Source: Opitutales bacterium | Lineage (GTDB): Bacteria; Verrucomicrobiota; Verrucomicrobiia; Opitutales; Oceanipulchritudinaceae | Length of the DNA stretch: 43,954 bases | Assembly (NCBI GenBank): GCA_020831485.1 | Contig: JAFIGG010000028.1 | Coordinates: 1-43,954, forward strand | Direction: 5' to 3' | Shown here: piece by piece, positions 8,675 to 16,118 of the stretch | Position numbering within the stretch: position 1 is the stretch's first letter | How the letters are laid out: every line of letters begins with the position of its first letter | Notes under the pieces: model-generated | The model's input: the letters and a program-made list of their open reading frames with translations, nothing else | What the model was told of the DNA's origin: nothing | Database searches by the model: none | Made by a program: the position numbers and the translations under genes

Positions 8675-8699
8675 GGCGGTCTCGGCGAGACCGCCCTAC
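8675..8699 (-). repeat. GTAG-headed palindrome (REP-like), copy 3
   Basis: This copy is identical in stem, loop and head to copy 2 (8603-8627) and shares the flanking ATTGG on its 3' side. It is repeated 72 bp away in the same orientation, just past the stop of the lipoprotein hydrolase gene. Confidence 0.65.
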
Positions 8700-8711
8700 C
8701 CAATTGGTGGC

Positions 8712-11063
8712 CTACTCGATCGCCAGCAGCCTCGGGCCTGTTGCGTCGGTGCGCCATATGGCCTTTCGAAACCAGCCTTCCTCAGGCAAGGCGGGGCGAT
8801 CCAGGCGGATGTGGGCCAGTTCGTCGGCACGGATCCAGAGGATCAAGCGCTCTGGGAACAGCGGGTTGCGCAGGACTTCGTAAACTAAGGGTCCGTCTTC
8901 CGGATCGACCAATTCATCCAATGCCAGTTCAGCAGCTGTCCGATTGTGATGCGGACTTCCCAGAATCAGGAGATTCTGATCCAAGTCCGTGAGTTCGGCA
9001 TCTGTTTCGACACGGCATTCGGCGAAATGCATCGCTTGCCAGCTCTGCTCGAACTCAGCGACCAAACGATTCATCTGCGCTTCGTCCGACCCACTACCGG
9101 CGGTTCCGGAAACGACGGTAAAGCTATCCGCGAAAACATCGAATACGGTCGGCGTAGCGACCAGACTCGGCTGCGCTTCATTTGAAGCAGTCGGATTCTG
9201 ATCCCGACGCATTTGCGCCAACATCTCCACTAACTGCCGCAATGCCCCGTAGTGTTCCGACCAGGTCTGATGCACGCGCAGTAGCTCGACCGGATAATCA
9301 TTCGCCCTCGCTTCGTTCACAAAGCGCATGGCGACATGCAATTCTCCGTGGCCGGGCTCGCCACCATCGTGGACAATGACGATGGGCGGCCCACCGGTCT
9401 CAAAGATTGCGTCAAAGCCGTCCACCGAGCGCCGCCATTCCTGATAGGCGGGGAAGCGCCCAAAAGCGCGTTCAGACGGGAAGTTGCGCTCAAAGCCATA
9501 CATCGGGTTCATCCAGCCGATGCCGGCAAAGCGCTCAGGCATGGCCGCAATTGCGTCGATCGACAAACCCGCCCCGCTACAGCCGCCCAGTAGAGTAATC
9601 CGCCCGGGATCTATCCGGTAATGGCTCTCCACATTCGCCAGCACCTCGCGCAGGTGTGTGACTTCGCAGGGCTGTCGGGCCAGGTTATTGCGAAAGCCAC
9701 TCCACAACAAAGCCACCTGATTCGCCTCGGCAATCGCAGCCATGCGTTCAGCATCGACAATGCCGGCCATGTAGACACTGCGAATAAACGGACGCTCTTC
9801 ATAAGTTCGGGCCGGCAAGAGAACAACCATCGGCAAAGTCCCATCTCCGTCTGGGTCGTAACCTGACGGCAGATACAGTCGATAGGCCTGATCCTGAGAA
9901 TCGATATCGGAAACAAAACCACGAATTTGTAAGCCAGTGCGATCCCGATAAGGATCCTCATCCAACCCATAAGACCGCAGAACCTGCTCCAGCTCAGCCA
10001 ATGTGTAAATGAGATTGCGTTGAGCCTGCCAGACAGAGCTGGCGGTTTCCAACATGATGGCAATGCGTTCAAGCAGAACCCGGTCATTGACGTTCCCGTT
10101 TTCGGACAGGACCCGACGAGCTTCCTCCAGCCGCGTCGCCGCGGATTCCATCAAACCTCCGACAAATACCCACTCGTAATAATCCTTTGCGTTCGCAGAC
10201 ACGACGCTCCGATAAAGGCCCTCTTCCAGAAATCCGGGGATCATCCAGTATTCCCCGGCACGGGCCGTAAATTCGTGCACGACTTCAGCATCGCTGCGCT
10301 CCAGGCGAAAATCCAACTCCGCTCCCGGCGGCACACCCCGAGGGCGCAGTTCAACCCCCTCCCCTGGCGTCCACACCGCTCCCGCCCACAGGAAAGACTG
10401 CAGGCTGGCCTGTTCGCTCAGGGCGTGGTCGATGGCATCCTGCAGATTTGGCTCCGCGCGCACGCGCAGTCCCCAGTGATGCCGCAGGCGTGGAACCTTA
10501 AACAGCAGGCGGTTCTCTCCCTTGTGCAAGTCGATGCGAATGGCGTCGTCATACGGAAACAAACTCCGACTCACGGGTTGTTGATAAATCAACTCCCCAT
10601 TCAACCAGACCACCGGCCCGGCAGAGGAAGCGATCAGCAGATATACCGATTGCGCTTCGTCCACGGCCAGGGTGGTCTCAGCGAAGGCAACCGGCTGGAC
10701 CTCATCGCGCGAAGCCTGCATGCCAAACTGGTTATAAAAATCCACATACACCGTTTCGCTCAGCCTGACCCCGAAGGCATCCGGATGCTGTGCATACAAG
10801 CTGTCCGCAGGGGCCTCATCCAGAGTGTTGGCCAGGCCCCTGGCGACGAGCAACGATTCCTCCAGCCCAACCAGACTGGCCGCATCCGCATCGTAGGGAT
10901 CCTGTTCTGCATCGACCGGCAGGGGCCCTAAAAGCGTCCACTCCGTCAGGTCGAAACCAGCGGTATTCTCTGGATCCTCGCTCCGGCAAGCGGTCAATCC
11001 GAGCAGACCGATGCAAAGCCAGAAAAGGCCGAGTGTTATTTTTATATCAGTATTCATTTTCAA
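8712..11063 (-). CDS. Lipoprotein alpha/beta hydrolase with apparent Cys nucleophile
   Basis: This 783-residue lipoprotein has a lipobox LTAC with C26, an N-terminal beta-rich region (~35-205), a middle region, and an alpha/beta hydrolase domain (~375-620). The hydrolase begins YRLYLPSGYDPDGDGTLPMVVLLP. The nucleophile elbow LLGGCSGAGLS (491-501) places Cys495 where GxSxG families have serine, giving GxCxG as in dienelactone hydrolases. Asp566 (IVIVHDGG) and His604 (WSEHYG) could complete the triad. The C-terminal part (~630-783) resembles extensions seen on some esterase or prolyl-oligopeptidase-like proteins, but I cannot name it. The start overlaps the end of the YD-repeat-like gene by 17 bp, so the two are probably co-expressed at the cell envelope. 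The substrate is unknown. Confidence 0.7.
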   Translation of the reverse strand: MKMNTDIKITLGLFWLCIGLLGLTACRSEDPENTAGFDLTEWTLLGPLPVDAEQDPYDADAASLVGLEESLLVARGLANTLDEAPADSLYAQHPDAFGVRLSETVYVDFYNQFGMQASRDEVQPVAFAETTLAVDEAQSVYLLIASSAGPVVWLNGELIYQQPVSRSLFPYDDAIRIDLHKGENRLLFKVPRLRHHWGLRVRAEPNLQDAIDHALSEQASLQSFLWAGAVWTPGEGVELRPRGVPPGAELDFRLERSDAEVVHEFTARAGEYWMIPGFLEEGLYRSVVSANAKDYYEWVFVGGLMESAATRLEEARRVLSENGNVNDRVLLERIAIMLETASSVWQAQRNLIYTLAELEQVLRSYGLDEDPYRDRTGLQIRGFVSDIDSQDQAYRLYLPSGYDPDGDGTLPMVVLLPARTYEERPFIRSVYMAGIVDAERMAAIAEANQVALLWSGFRNNLARQPCEVTHLREVLANVESHYRIDPGRITLLGGCSGAGLSIDAIAAMPERFAGIGWMNPMYGFERNFPSERAFGRFPAYQEWRRSVDGFDAIFETGGPPIVIVHDGGEPGHGELHVAMRFVNEARANDYPVELLRVHQTWSEHYGALRQLVEMLAQMRRDQNPTASNEAQPSLVATPTVFDVFADSFTVVSGTAGSGSDEAQMNRLVAEFEQSWQAMHFAECRVETDAELTDLDQNLLILGSPHHNRTAAELALDELVDPEDGPLVYEVLRNPLFPERLILWIRADELAHIRLDRPALPEEGWFRKAIWRTDATGPRLLAIE

Positions 11064-12258
11064 TCGTCTCCCTTTCGGCGGATTGCATATTCACGATTCG
11101 CCCCAGGCTGTCATAGCGCAGCTGCATGCGTTCACCTTGCCGATCTGCGCTCAGCATGCGGCCAATGTTATCAAACTCATAGGACTCCAAAACCCTGCCA
11201 TTCTCATCCTCGACCCGCTCCAACTGGCCCATACCGGCCCCCATCCCACGGAAGTAAAAATTACGACGCGATTCGCCATTGCTAAACACCAGCCGCCGAC
11301 GCTGTGGATTCAGTACCATCACTGCGGAGGTTTCAGCATCGTCCCGCAGCTCAATCCGGTATCCCTTCTGGCTGATCGAAAAGACAAACCGCAGTTCATC
11401 CACCGCACTCAAATGAACCGGGGCCGGCCAACGCGAGTCTCCCCGCCACCAGCCAGGATTATACGTCCAAGCGTAGCGCTGCACTGCCCCATCCTCAGAC
11501 AGGACTGCTGTCAATAAACCGGCATCGTATTCAAAACTACGCGCGGAATCGTCCCCACTCTGCCAGCGTAGCAACTGTCCCTCCTCGCTCCATTCGAAGC
11601 GATGGCTTTCCTCCCCTTTCAAAGTCATTGCGATGGGTTGCCCCCAGTTGTCGAACTTCAAATCAAGCAGGGTTTCCCCCGCCACGCCACCCGTCAAGGG
11701 CACCAGACGCTGAATCCAGACTCCCTGGCTTTCAATCCGGAACGTGCCAAGCACCGGATGCAGGATCGATTGTAACTGACCGGCCTCATAGATCCAGCGA
11801 AGGCCATCGCTGGCGCTGATTTCGAAACGATTCGGGCTCAGCTCACGAACCCTCCAGGACCCACCCGCGCCTGCCGAGGACCGGGCAGGCCCAACCCGAT
11901 CCCGCTCAAAGCGAATCTGTCGTCCATCCGGCAGACGCCATAAATAATACTCACGACCCGATCGAACGAAATAGGAACGCAGCCCCGACAACCGCCACTG
12001 AGACCGCGGGCGAAGATCCGCATCCACCTCAATGCCATGCACCCACGTCGGCACAATTCCCAGCGCTGCGAGCTGCGGATGCTCAGCGACAACAATGCGC
12101 AAACGCAGAGTTCCATCCAATGCGATCGGATCGAATTGCTGCTCGAATTCCGTCCACTCCGGCGAGTGCCATGGCAAACGCGCGTCCGCAAATCCACAAG
12201 ACCCAGCAAGAACGCTGCATCCCAACAGGCACAGAATCCTGTAACTCCAAAATCGCAT
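11047..12258 (-). CDS. Exported YD/RHS-repeat-like protein
   Basis: This is a 403-residue exported protein. The ATG at 12258 (MRFWSYRIL...) gives a basic N-terminus, a hydrophobic core and a Cys-containing end around SCGFADA, with GAG five to seven bases upstream; a longer frame from 12309 would bury the signal peptide. The second half shows degenerate YD-type repeats such as SFEYDAGLLTAV, SYEFDNIGRMLSA and LRYDSLGRIV. There is no RHS core and no DPxGL cleavage box, so it is not a complete Rhs toxin. It sits between the ligase-like membrane protein and the lipoprotein hydrolase on the same strand and overlaps the latter by 17 bp. The role is unknown; a structural envelope protein or a decayed Rhs relative is possible. 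Confidence 0.65.
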   Translation of the reverse strand: MRFWSYRILCLLGCSVLAGSCGFADARLPWHSPEWTEFEQQFDPIALDGTLRLRIVVAEHPQLAALGIVPTWVHGIEVDADLRPRSQWRLSGLRSYFVRSGREYYLWRLPDGRQIRFERDRVGPARSSAGAGGSWRVRELSPNRFEISASDGLRWIYEAGQLQSILHPVLGTFRIESQGVWIQRLVPLTGGVAGETLLDLKFDNWGQPIAMTLKGEESHRFEWSEEGQLLRWQSGDDSARSFEYDAGLLTAVLSEDGAVQRYAWTYNPGWWRGDSRWPAPVHLSAVDELRFVFSISQKGYRIELRDDAETSAVMVLNPQRRRLVFSNGESRRNFYFRGMGAGMGQLERVEDENGRVLESYEFDNIGRMLSADRQGERMQLRYDSLGRIVNMQSAERETIENEY

Positions 12259-12353
12259 CCGTCTCACTGCTGCGTCTACGACTTCTTTTGCTATTGTATT
12301 CTCTTCCATCTTGGGGTCTTTGGGTCTTAAGCGAAGCGGGTGTGAAATTTATT

Positions 12354-13763
12354 TTATCGGGGGTTATCGAGACGCATCACTGCTGGCCATGCCGCGCGGA
12401 TATCCTGTCCAAGCCGTGGATTGAGGCGCAGTTCTGCGTTCACTGAATCGGCCCAGTCACGCCACATGCGACTCTTGCCAAGGGTATCCACTCCCGGCAG
12501 GATAAGCACCCAACGGGCATTGATTTCGGTAGCGGGTGGACGTCCAGCGGGATGGATCAGGTAGATGGCATGGTCCTCCAGTGGAAGATCGTTCAAGCGG
12601 GCGGTCTGCCGTCCGAATAAAACCACTACATCTCCCTGTTCCGGAAAACTCAGACCCTCCCAGGGTCGATCCTGAACCCGAACTCCTGCCGGGGCCCAAT
12701 CTTTGTCCATCCATTCCCGAATCGCCTTGCCCGGCGAGCGCCCCAGAACCCGTTCATCCGGCCAGACCCAGTAGGTATTCTGCGGCCGCTCTCCGGTCCC
12801 TTCGCCCTGCTTTTCAATCAACACCCCGGCTGGGTGGTGACGGATGTTGAGGTCCTCAGTTTGCTTTAGTGCCCAGCCTGCGGTGCAAAACAGTCCAGTG
12901 GCAAGCAATCCAGCTCCCAAAGCCAATGCACCCGAACCACAGCAAAGCCGCCACCCCAGGCGCGGCGTCAGCAGGACGATCAGGGCCAATGCCGCTCCAG
13001 GTATCAGCCATAGTTTCCAATCGATCCATAAGGTCGTAAACACATTGGCCAAAGCCCAGGCCGCCAATGAGGTACCCGCACAGCCCGCCAAAGTCGCTTT
13101 CCAGCCAGGCTTCATTCCCGGCTGGAAACTCAGCATCATGAAAAAGAGCAAACAACTCAGAACCAGGGCCAATGCTGGCGATCCCCGCTCCACCCCGACA
13201 TGCAAGTAGCTATTTACCATGGTCGCGTAGCCTTCATCGCGATCTATCGCCTGAAACCAGTTCATGTATGCCCGACCCGATTCGCCCGCACCCCAGCCGG
13301 ACAAGGGAGCCGCAGCCATCATTTGCAATCCCCCCTGCCAGAGGTCCAAACGGTTAACTACCGCTCCATCACTGCGCGCATACTCCGGCGTTACCCGATC
13401 CCAGAACCCCGTAAAACCCAGCAGCAATCCGACCCCCAGAACCCGAAGCAACGCCCAGCCCAGCCAGCCCTTCCAGTCAGCTCTATTGTTTAGGATCCTA
13501 AGGGTTACAAAAAAGCCCAAGCCCCCCAAGGCTGCAAGCAATCCACCCCGGGAAAAGGTCATGCACAGTGCTAGCCAAACCCCTGCTTCGAGTAAGCAGA
13601 GTGCAACTTTGAGGAAACGCTGATAGCCCAGCCAACGGAGTCCACAAGCCATCCACAACCAAGGCAAAACCGTCGCCAACCAAGCCCCCGCATAATTTGG
13701 AGTCGGCCAACCGAGATTCCAACGTCGGATTTCGTTGAAGAAGAAGTCGGATTCGAAGATCAT
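12354..13763 (-). pseudogene. O-antigen ligase/polymerase-like membrane protein, probably 5'-truncated
   Basis: This 469-residue frame has several membrane helices and the Wzy/WaaL-type signature CMTFSRGGLLAALGGLG near residue 70. PLSGWGAGESGRAYMNWF and VNSYLHVGVERGSPALALVL follow, with a hydrophilic C-terminal region from ~300. In the O-antigen ligase family the SRG signature normally follows several transmembrane helices (typically residue ~150-250). Here only about 70 residues precede it, and the upstream DNA turns at once into the octamer array at 13769-13848. I infer loss of the N-terminal half. It could still be a real short protein, because the frame itself is intact. The substrate, whether capsule, lipopolysaccharide or glycan, is unknown. 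Confidence 0.55.
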
Positions 13764-13768
13764 GGAGG

Positions 13769-13848
13769 TGGAAGAATGGATGGGTGGAGTGATGGAAGAA
13801 TGGTATATTGGAAGAGTGGAATATTGGAATGCTGGATATATGGGGATG
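13769..13848 (+). repeat. Octamer array 1 (TGGaagaa-type, 10 units)
   Basis: Ten consecutive 8-bp units each begin with TGG (TGGAAGAA, TGGATGGG, TGGAGTGA ... TGGGGATG). The period is exactly 8 although the other five bases vary. It is inverted relative to arrays 2-4 and directly abuts the 5' end of the ligase-like frame. Confidence 0.85.
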
Positions 13849-13940
13849 AGGCTGTTGGAGCACGGCCCTTTAGGCCGAACACAGCGACAGGGCTAACTCC
13901 TCCGCGGGAGGCAGTATAAATGTTCCTGCAACACAATTTT

Positions 13941-14004
13941 CCAACACTCCAACACTCCAACATTCCAACATTCCAACATTCCATTCTTCCACTATTCCAA
14001 CACT
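13941..14004 (-). repeat. Octamer array 2 (CCAACATT-type, 8 units)
   Basis: Eight units of 8 bp each begin with CCA (CCAACACT twice, CCAACATT three times, CCATTCTT, CCACTATT, CCAACACT). Read on the minus strand the unit is TGGAATGT-like, so arrays 1 and 2 form a large imperfect inverted repeat around a spacer of about 92 bp. Confidence 0.9.
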
Positions 14005-14109
14005 CCAGCCCACTCCCCAGTCAACCATCCAGACTCATCATATTTCAGCAATTATTGTACTTTACTTTGCGTGCAACCGTTGCCCGGCATACTCGCTTCA
14101 CAGCGTCGG

Positions 14110-14123
14110 CAAACTAAAGTTTG
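14110..14123. repeat. CAAACT-aa-AGTTTG hairpin, composite-element head
   Basis: A perfect 6-bp stem with a 2-nt loop is followed by GGGCTCC. Similarly built hairpins followed by GGCT occur at 22803-22816 and, less perfectly, at 14849-14864. In each place an octamer or nonamer array follows within 100 bp, which suggests a composite repeat of hairpin plus array. Confidence 0.55.
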
Positions 14124-14162
14124 GGCTCCAGCGAGTCCCCAGCCCTATCCTGGAAACCAAAT

Positions 14163-14202
14163 CCAATATTCCAGCAATCCAGTCTTCCACTCTCCCAGCA
14201 CA
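14163..14202 (-). repeat. Octamer array 3 (CCA-phase, 5 units)
   Basis: Five units keep the 8-bp phase (CCAATATT, CCAGCAAT, CCAGTCTT, CCACTCTC, CCAGCACA). It ends 20 bp before the stop codon of the small secreted protein encoded at 14222-14653. Confidence 0.75.
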
Positions 14203-14221
14203 CTGGCCTTCTACCCATTTC

Positions 14222-14653
14222 TCACTCCCCTCCAGCCAGTTGTTTTGCAAACCCAAGCGCTTCATCCATTGTCGGAAAGCCATAATTGAGCTTTTTACGG
14301 ACTAAGTATCTGGAGGCCGACCCTTCAATAGCTTCCATAAATCCAATAGTGACGACCGCAATAGGCTCATCTCCTCGAGTCTCGTATTCTCGAATACGAA
14401 CACTTGAAATAAGATCCGTCCGCAGAAGCTGATATTCCTTACCTTTCGACAAAGATACCATCCAAAAATCACCCACACGGACAAGATCACCAGGAACATC
14501 GACTATCCTGAAGTTCTGAGGAGAGCCCTCTCCTCTAAGTTCGATAGATCCGGAAACAACCTCAAATTGATTAGGCGTCGTCGCAGATGCAGCGAGGCAA
14601 AGTCCGATCCACGCACACGCTAAAAATACAGTATTTTTCATTCTATTTCTCAT
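14222..14653 (-). CDS. Small secreted protein of unknown function
   Basis: The 143-residue product has a Sec signal (basic MRNRMKNT, then a hydrophobic core ending CLAASA), leaving a mature domain of about 115 residues. The start may be at 14653 or four codons later at 14641; neither has a clear ribosome site. I recognise no domain. The gene is AT-richer than the housekeeping genes and lies between octamer arrays 3 and 4, downstream of the Rhs cassettes on the same strand. By position it could be a spare immunity or accessory protein of the Rhs locus, but nothing in the protein proves this. Confidence 0.6.
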   Translation of the reverse strand: MRNRMKNTVFLACAWIGLCLAASATTPNQFEVVSGSIELRGEGSPQNFRIVDVPGDLVRVGDFWMVSLSKGKEYQLLRTDLISSVRIREYETRGDEPIAVVTIGFMEAIEGSASRYLVRKKLNYGFPTMDEALGFAKQLAGGE

Positions 14654-14933
14654 GATTTAAGTGATATTCAATCACACATAGTTAAAGCCTGGATTGAGAC
14701 TCTGCTTTATCCAATCCCCCAACCAAGACAAAGCAAGACACCAGCGAGCAGAGCAAGAATAGGAGAAATATCCTTTCCGTATTGAAAGACTCTTAAAACA
14801 AGCTCCGACTCGCCAGGGAAAGCAGGACCTGGCTTTGGCGCTCCGTTCGCCCTGAAGGTCGGGCTCCAACAGGGCCCATCTCCATATATCCACCAATCCA
14901 AAATTCCATTCTTCCGACCTTCCACACATCCTC
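14654..14933. other. 280-bp gene-poor spacer with hairpin and array
   Basis: This holds a GCCC-tgaaggtc-GGGC hairpin at 14849-14864 followed by octamer array 4. Short minus-strand frames cross it; one at 14707-14937 ends in a hydrophobic segment (ISPILALLAGVLLCLGWGI), but its N-terminal half is translated repeat DNA. It may hide the remnant of a small membrane protein. Confidence 0.5.
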
Positions 14934-14936
14934 TCA
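14881..14936 (-). repeat. Octamer array 4 (TCC-phase, 7 units)
   Basis: Seven 8-bp units each begin with TCC (TCCATATA, TCCACCAA, TCCAAAAT, TCCATTCT, TCCGACCT, TCCACACA, TCCTCTCA). The array runs into the stop codon (14934-14936) of the next gene, so the array and the gene end are contiguous. Confidence 0.75.
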
Positions 14937-15386
14937 CCCCTCCCCGCGATGCTTTTCAAACGCTTGTAGGACCTTCATCAGAATCGAAACCTCATCGTCA
15001 GGATAAGCACCTTTATTCTGCTTCAGCCAATTTCGAAGCTCGGATTCAAGATGCTTCCCCAGTTCAGAATTTGGATCCAGAGGCACTCTTCTGTCGAAAG
15101 CTTCATCACCCCAATACGAGTGACCGTCCTTAGTGCGCTCAGCTCGCCCTACGGGATTTCCGTCTTCATCAAATTCCTTCCGCGGCAGAAACGACCGATC
15201 CAAATACAACACCTTTTCACCTCCTTCTTCACAGTCGAAAAACAAGGAATATGAGCCACCATCCAAAACAATCGCCCGCTTATAGAGACCGTCGTCCTGA
15301 ACACTTAACCTCAAAGACGGAACTGCTTCAGCAAATGTGCAACCGATGACAAATAAGAGAACAAGGGGATTATAGAAATTGGCCAT
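14934..15386 (-). CDS. Small secreted protein of unknown function
   Basis: This 150-residue protein has an N-terminal signal peptide (hydrophobic stretch LVLLFVIGCTFAEA) and a charged mature part containing YSLFFDCEEGGEKVLYLDRSFLPR and a helical C-terminus rich in Glu and Lys. I recognise no family. It starts 21 bp after the stop of the 231-residue secreted protein and is presumably co-transcribed with it and with the orphan Rhs module upstream. The position in an Rhs cassette suggests an immunity or accessory role in the periplasm; this is inference from context only. Confidence 0.6.
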   Translation of the reverse strand: MANFYNPLVLLFVIGCTFAEAVPSLRLSVQDDGLYKRAIVLDGGSYSLFFDCEEGGEKVLYLDRSFLPRKEFDEDGNPVGRAERTKDGHSYWGDEAFDRRVPLDPNSELGKHLESELRNWLKQNKGAYPDDEVSILMKVLQAFEKHRGEG

Positions 15387-15407
15387 TACATTTCGACTTT
15401 CTGCAAC

Positions 15408-16103
15408 TCATTCAGCCATCCCCTTGCTATTTCTTTCGTCAACCGCAACCTCGATAATTCTTCCATGCCTTAGACCAGTCCGTAGTCTTGATTCAAAAAT
15501 TCCCCATTCTAACTCAGAGGATTCTGGAAGAGCGACGAGCCGCCGATCCGGAACAATTATTTCCATCATATGCTCCGGGCCATAATTTCCATCCTCGAAA
15601 AGTGGCAAATAATAAAAGCTCCCTCCAATCAAAGGCTGAAGATAGGACGCAACGAAATCAACTGATTCTCTTCCATATCCCAACTCAATTCTAAAGCGGA
15701 AATAAAGAACATCAACCCCATCCGGAACCCCAAATTCAGCTCTATTTTTTCCCATCAGCATTGGCATTTCATCGGGCATATTAGTGACCCCATCCAATTC
15801 AATCCTAGCCGAGATATCTTCGACCGCCTCAAAATCTCCTGAAAACAACCCCTTTTCCACAAAGACCGGTAGCACCACATAGAGATAATACGAATCCATC
15901 GGTTCAGATCTTGCAGAAAGCTGATACTCAACATAGATTGACACGTGTGCATCCGTATCGTCAAGAACCACAACGCAAAGCTCAGCTTCTTTTCGGGCTT
16001 TATAGAAAGTTCCTTTATCCAGTATAACAATTGGATTTCCAGCAACTTGGATTACCCCGAAGATCAGCCCCAAGATTAGACTATTCCTTATCGTCTTCAT
16101 CAT
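15408..16103 (-). CDS. Secreted protein, candidate immunity protein for the orphan Rhs tip
   Basis: This 231-residue product begins with a Sec signal (MMKTIRNSLILGLIFGVIQVAGN) and has a beta-rich mature part with no recognised domain. It starts 15 bp after the stop of the orphan Rhs C-terminal module. In Rhs, CDI and related polymorphic-toxin loci the gene immediately 3' of each toxin tip usually encodes its specific immunity protein. A periplasmic location would suit protection against a peptidase-like tip acting outside the cytoplasm. The sequence itself does not show immunity activity. Base composition is AT-rich like the neighbouring cassettes. Confidence 0.6.
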   Translation of the reverse strand: MMKTIRNSLILGLIFGVIQVAGNPIVILDKGTFYKARKEAELCVVVLDDTDAHVSIYVEYQLSARSEPMDSYYLYVVLPVFVEKGLFSGDFEAVEDISARIELDGVTNMPDEMPMLMGKNRAEFGVPDGVDVLYFRFRIELGYGRESVDFVASYLQPLIGGSFYYLPLFEDGNYGPEHMMEIIVPDRRLVALPESSELEWGIFESRLRTGLRHGRIIEVAVDERNSKGMAE

Positions 16104-16118
16104 TCATATAGTTATTAT

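Larger units (their letters stand above)
13764..14221. other. 458-bp gene-free repeat region
   Basis: No convincing gene lies here. It contains three octamer arrays (13769-13848, 13941-14004, 14163-14202), a GGCC-cttta-GGCC hairpin at 13864-13876, a CCTCC-gcg-GGAGG hairpin near 13901-13913, and a perfect CAAACT-aa-AGTTTG hairpin at 14110-14123. Open frames across the arrays are low-complexity translations of the repeats. Confidence 0.7.

Noticed and set aside
8544-8699. Rho-independent terminators after the ArsR-type gene
   Set aside because: The hairpins are strong, but none is followed by a T-run, and identical copies and GTAG heads fit a dispersed repeat better.
10020-10931. 303-codon + strand frame over the lipoprotein hydrolase
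   Set aside because: There is no domain or signal, and the minus-strand gene is supported by lipobox and hydrolase motifs.
13760-13984. Minus-strand frame reading MECWNVGMLECW-like repeats
   Set aside because: It is a translation of the octamer arrays; low-complexity frames of this type are artefacts of the DNA repeat.
13769-14004. Possible CRISPR array
   Set aside because: Units are 8 bp without spacers of constant length, and no cas genes are present.
14707-14937. 76-codon frame ending in a hydrophobic segment
   Set aside because: The first half is repeat-derived and there is no plausible start near the hydrophobic part; kept only as a possible remnant.
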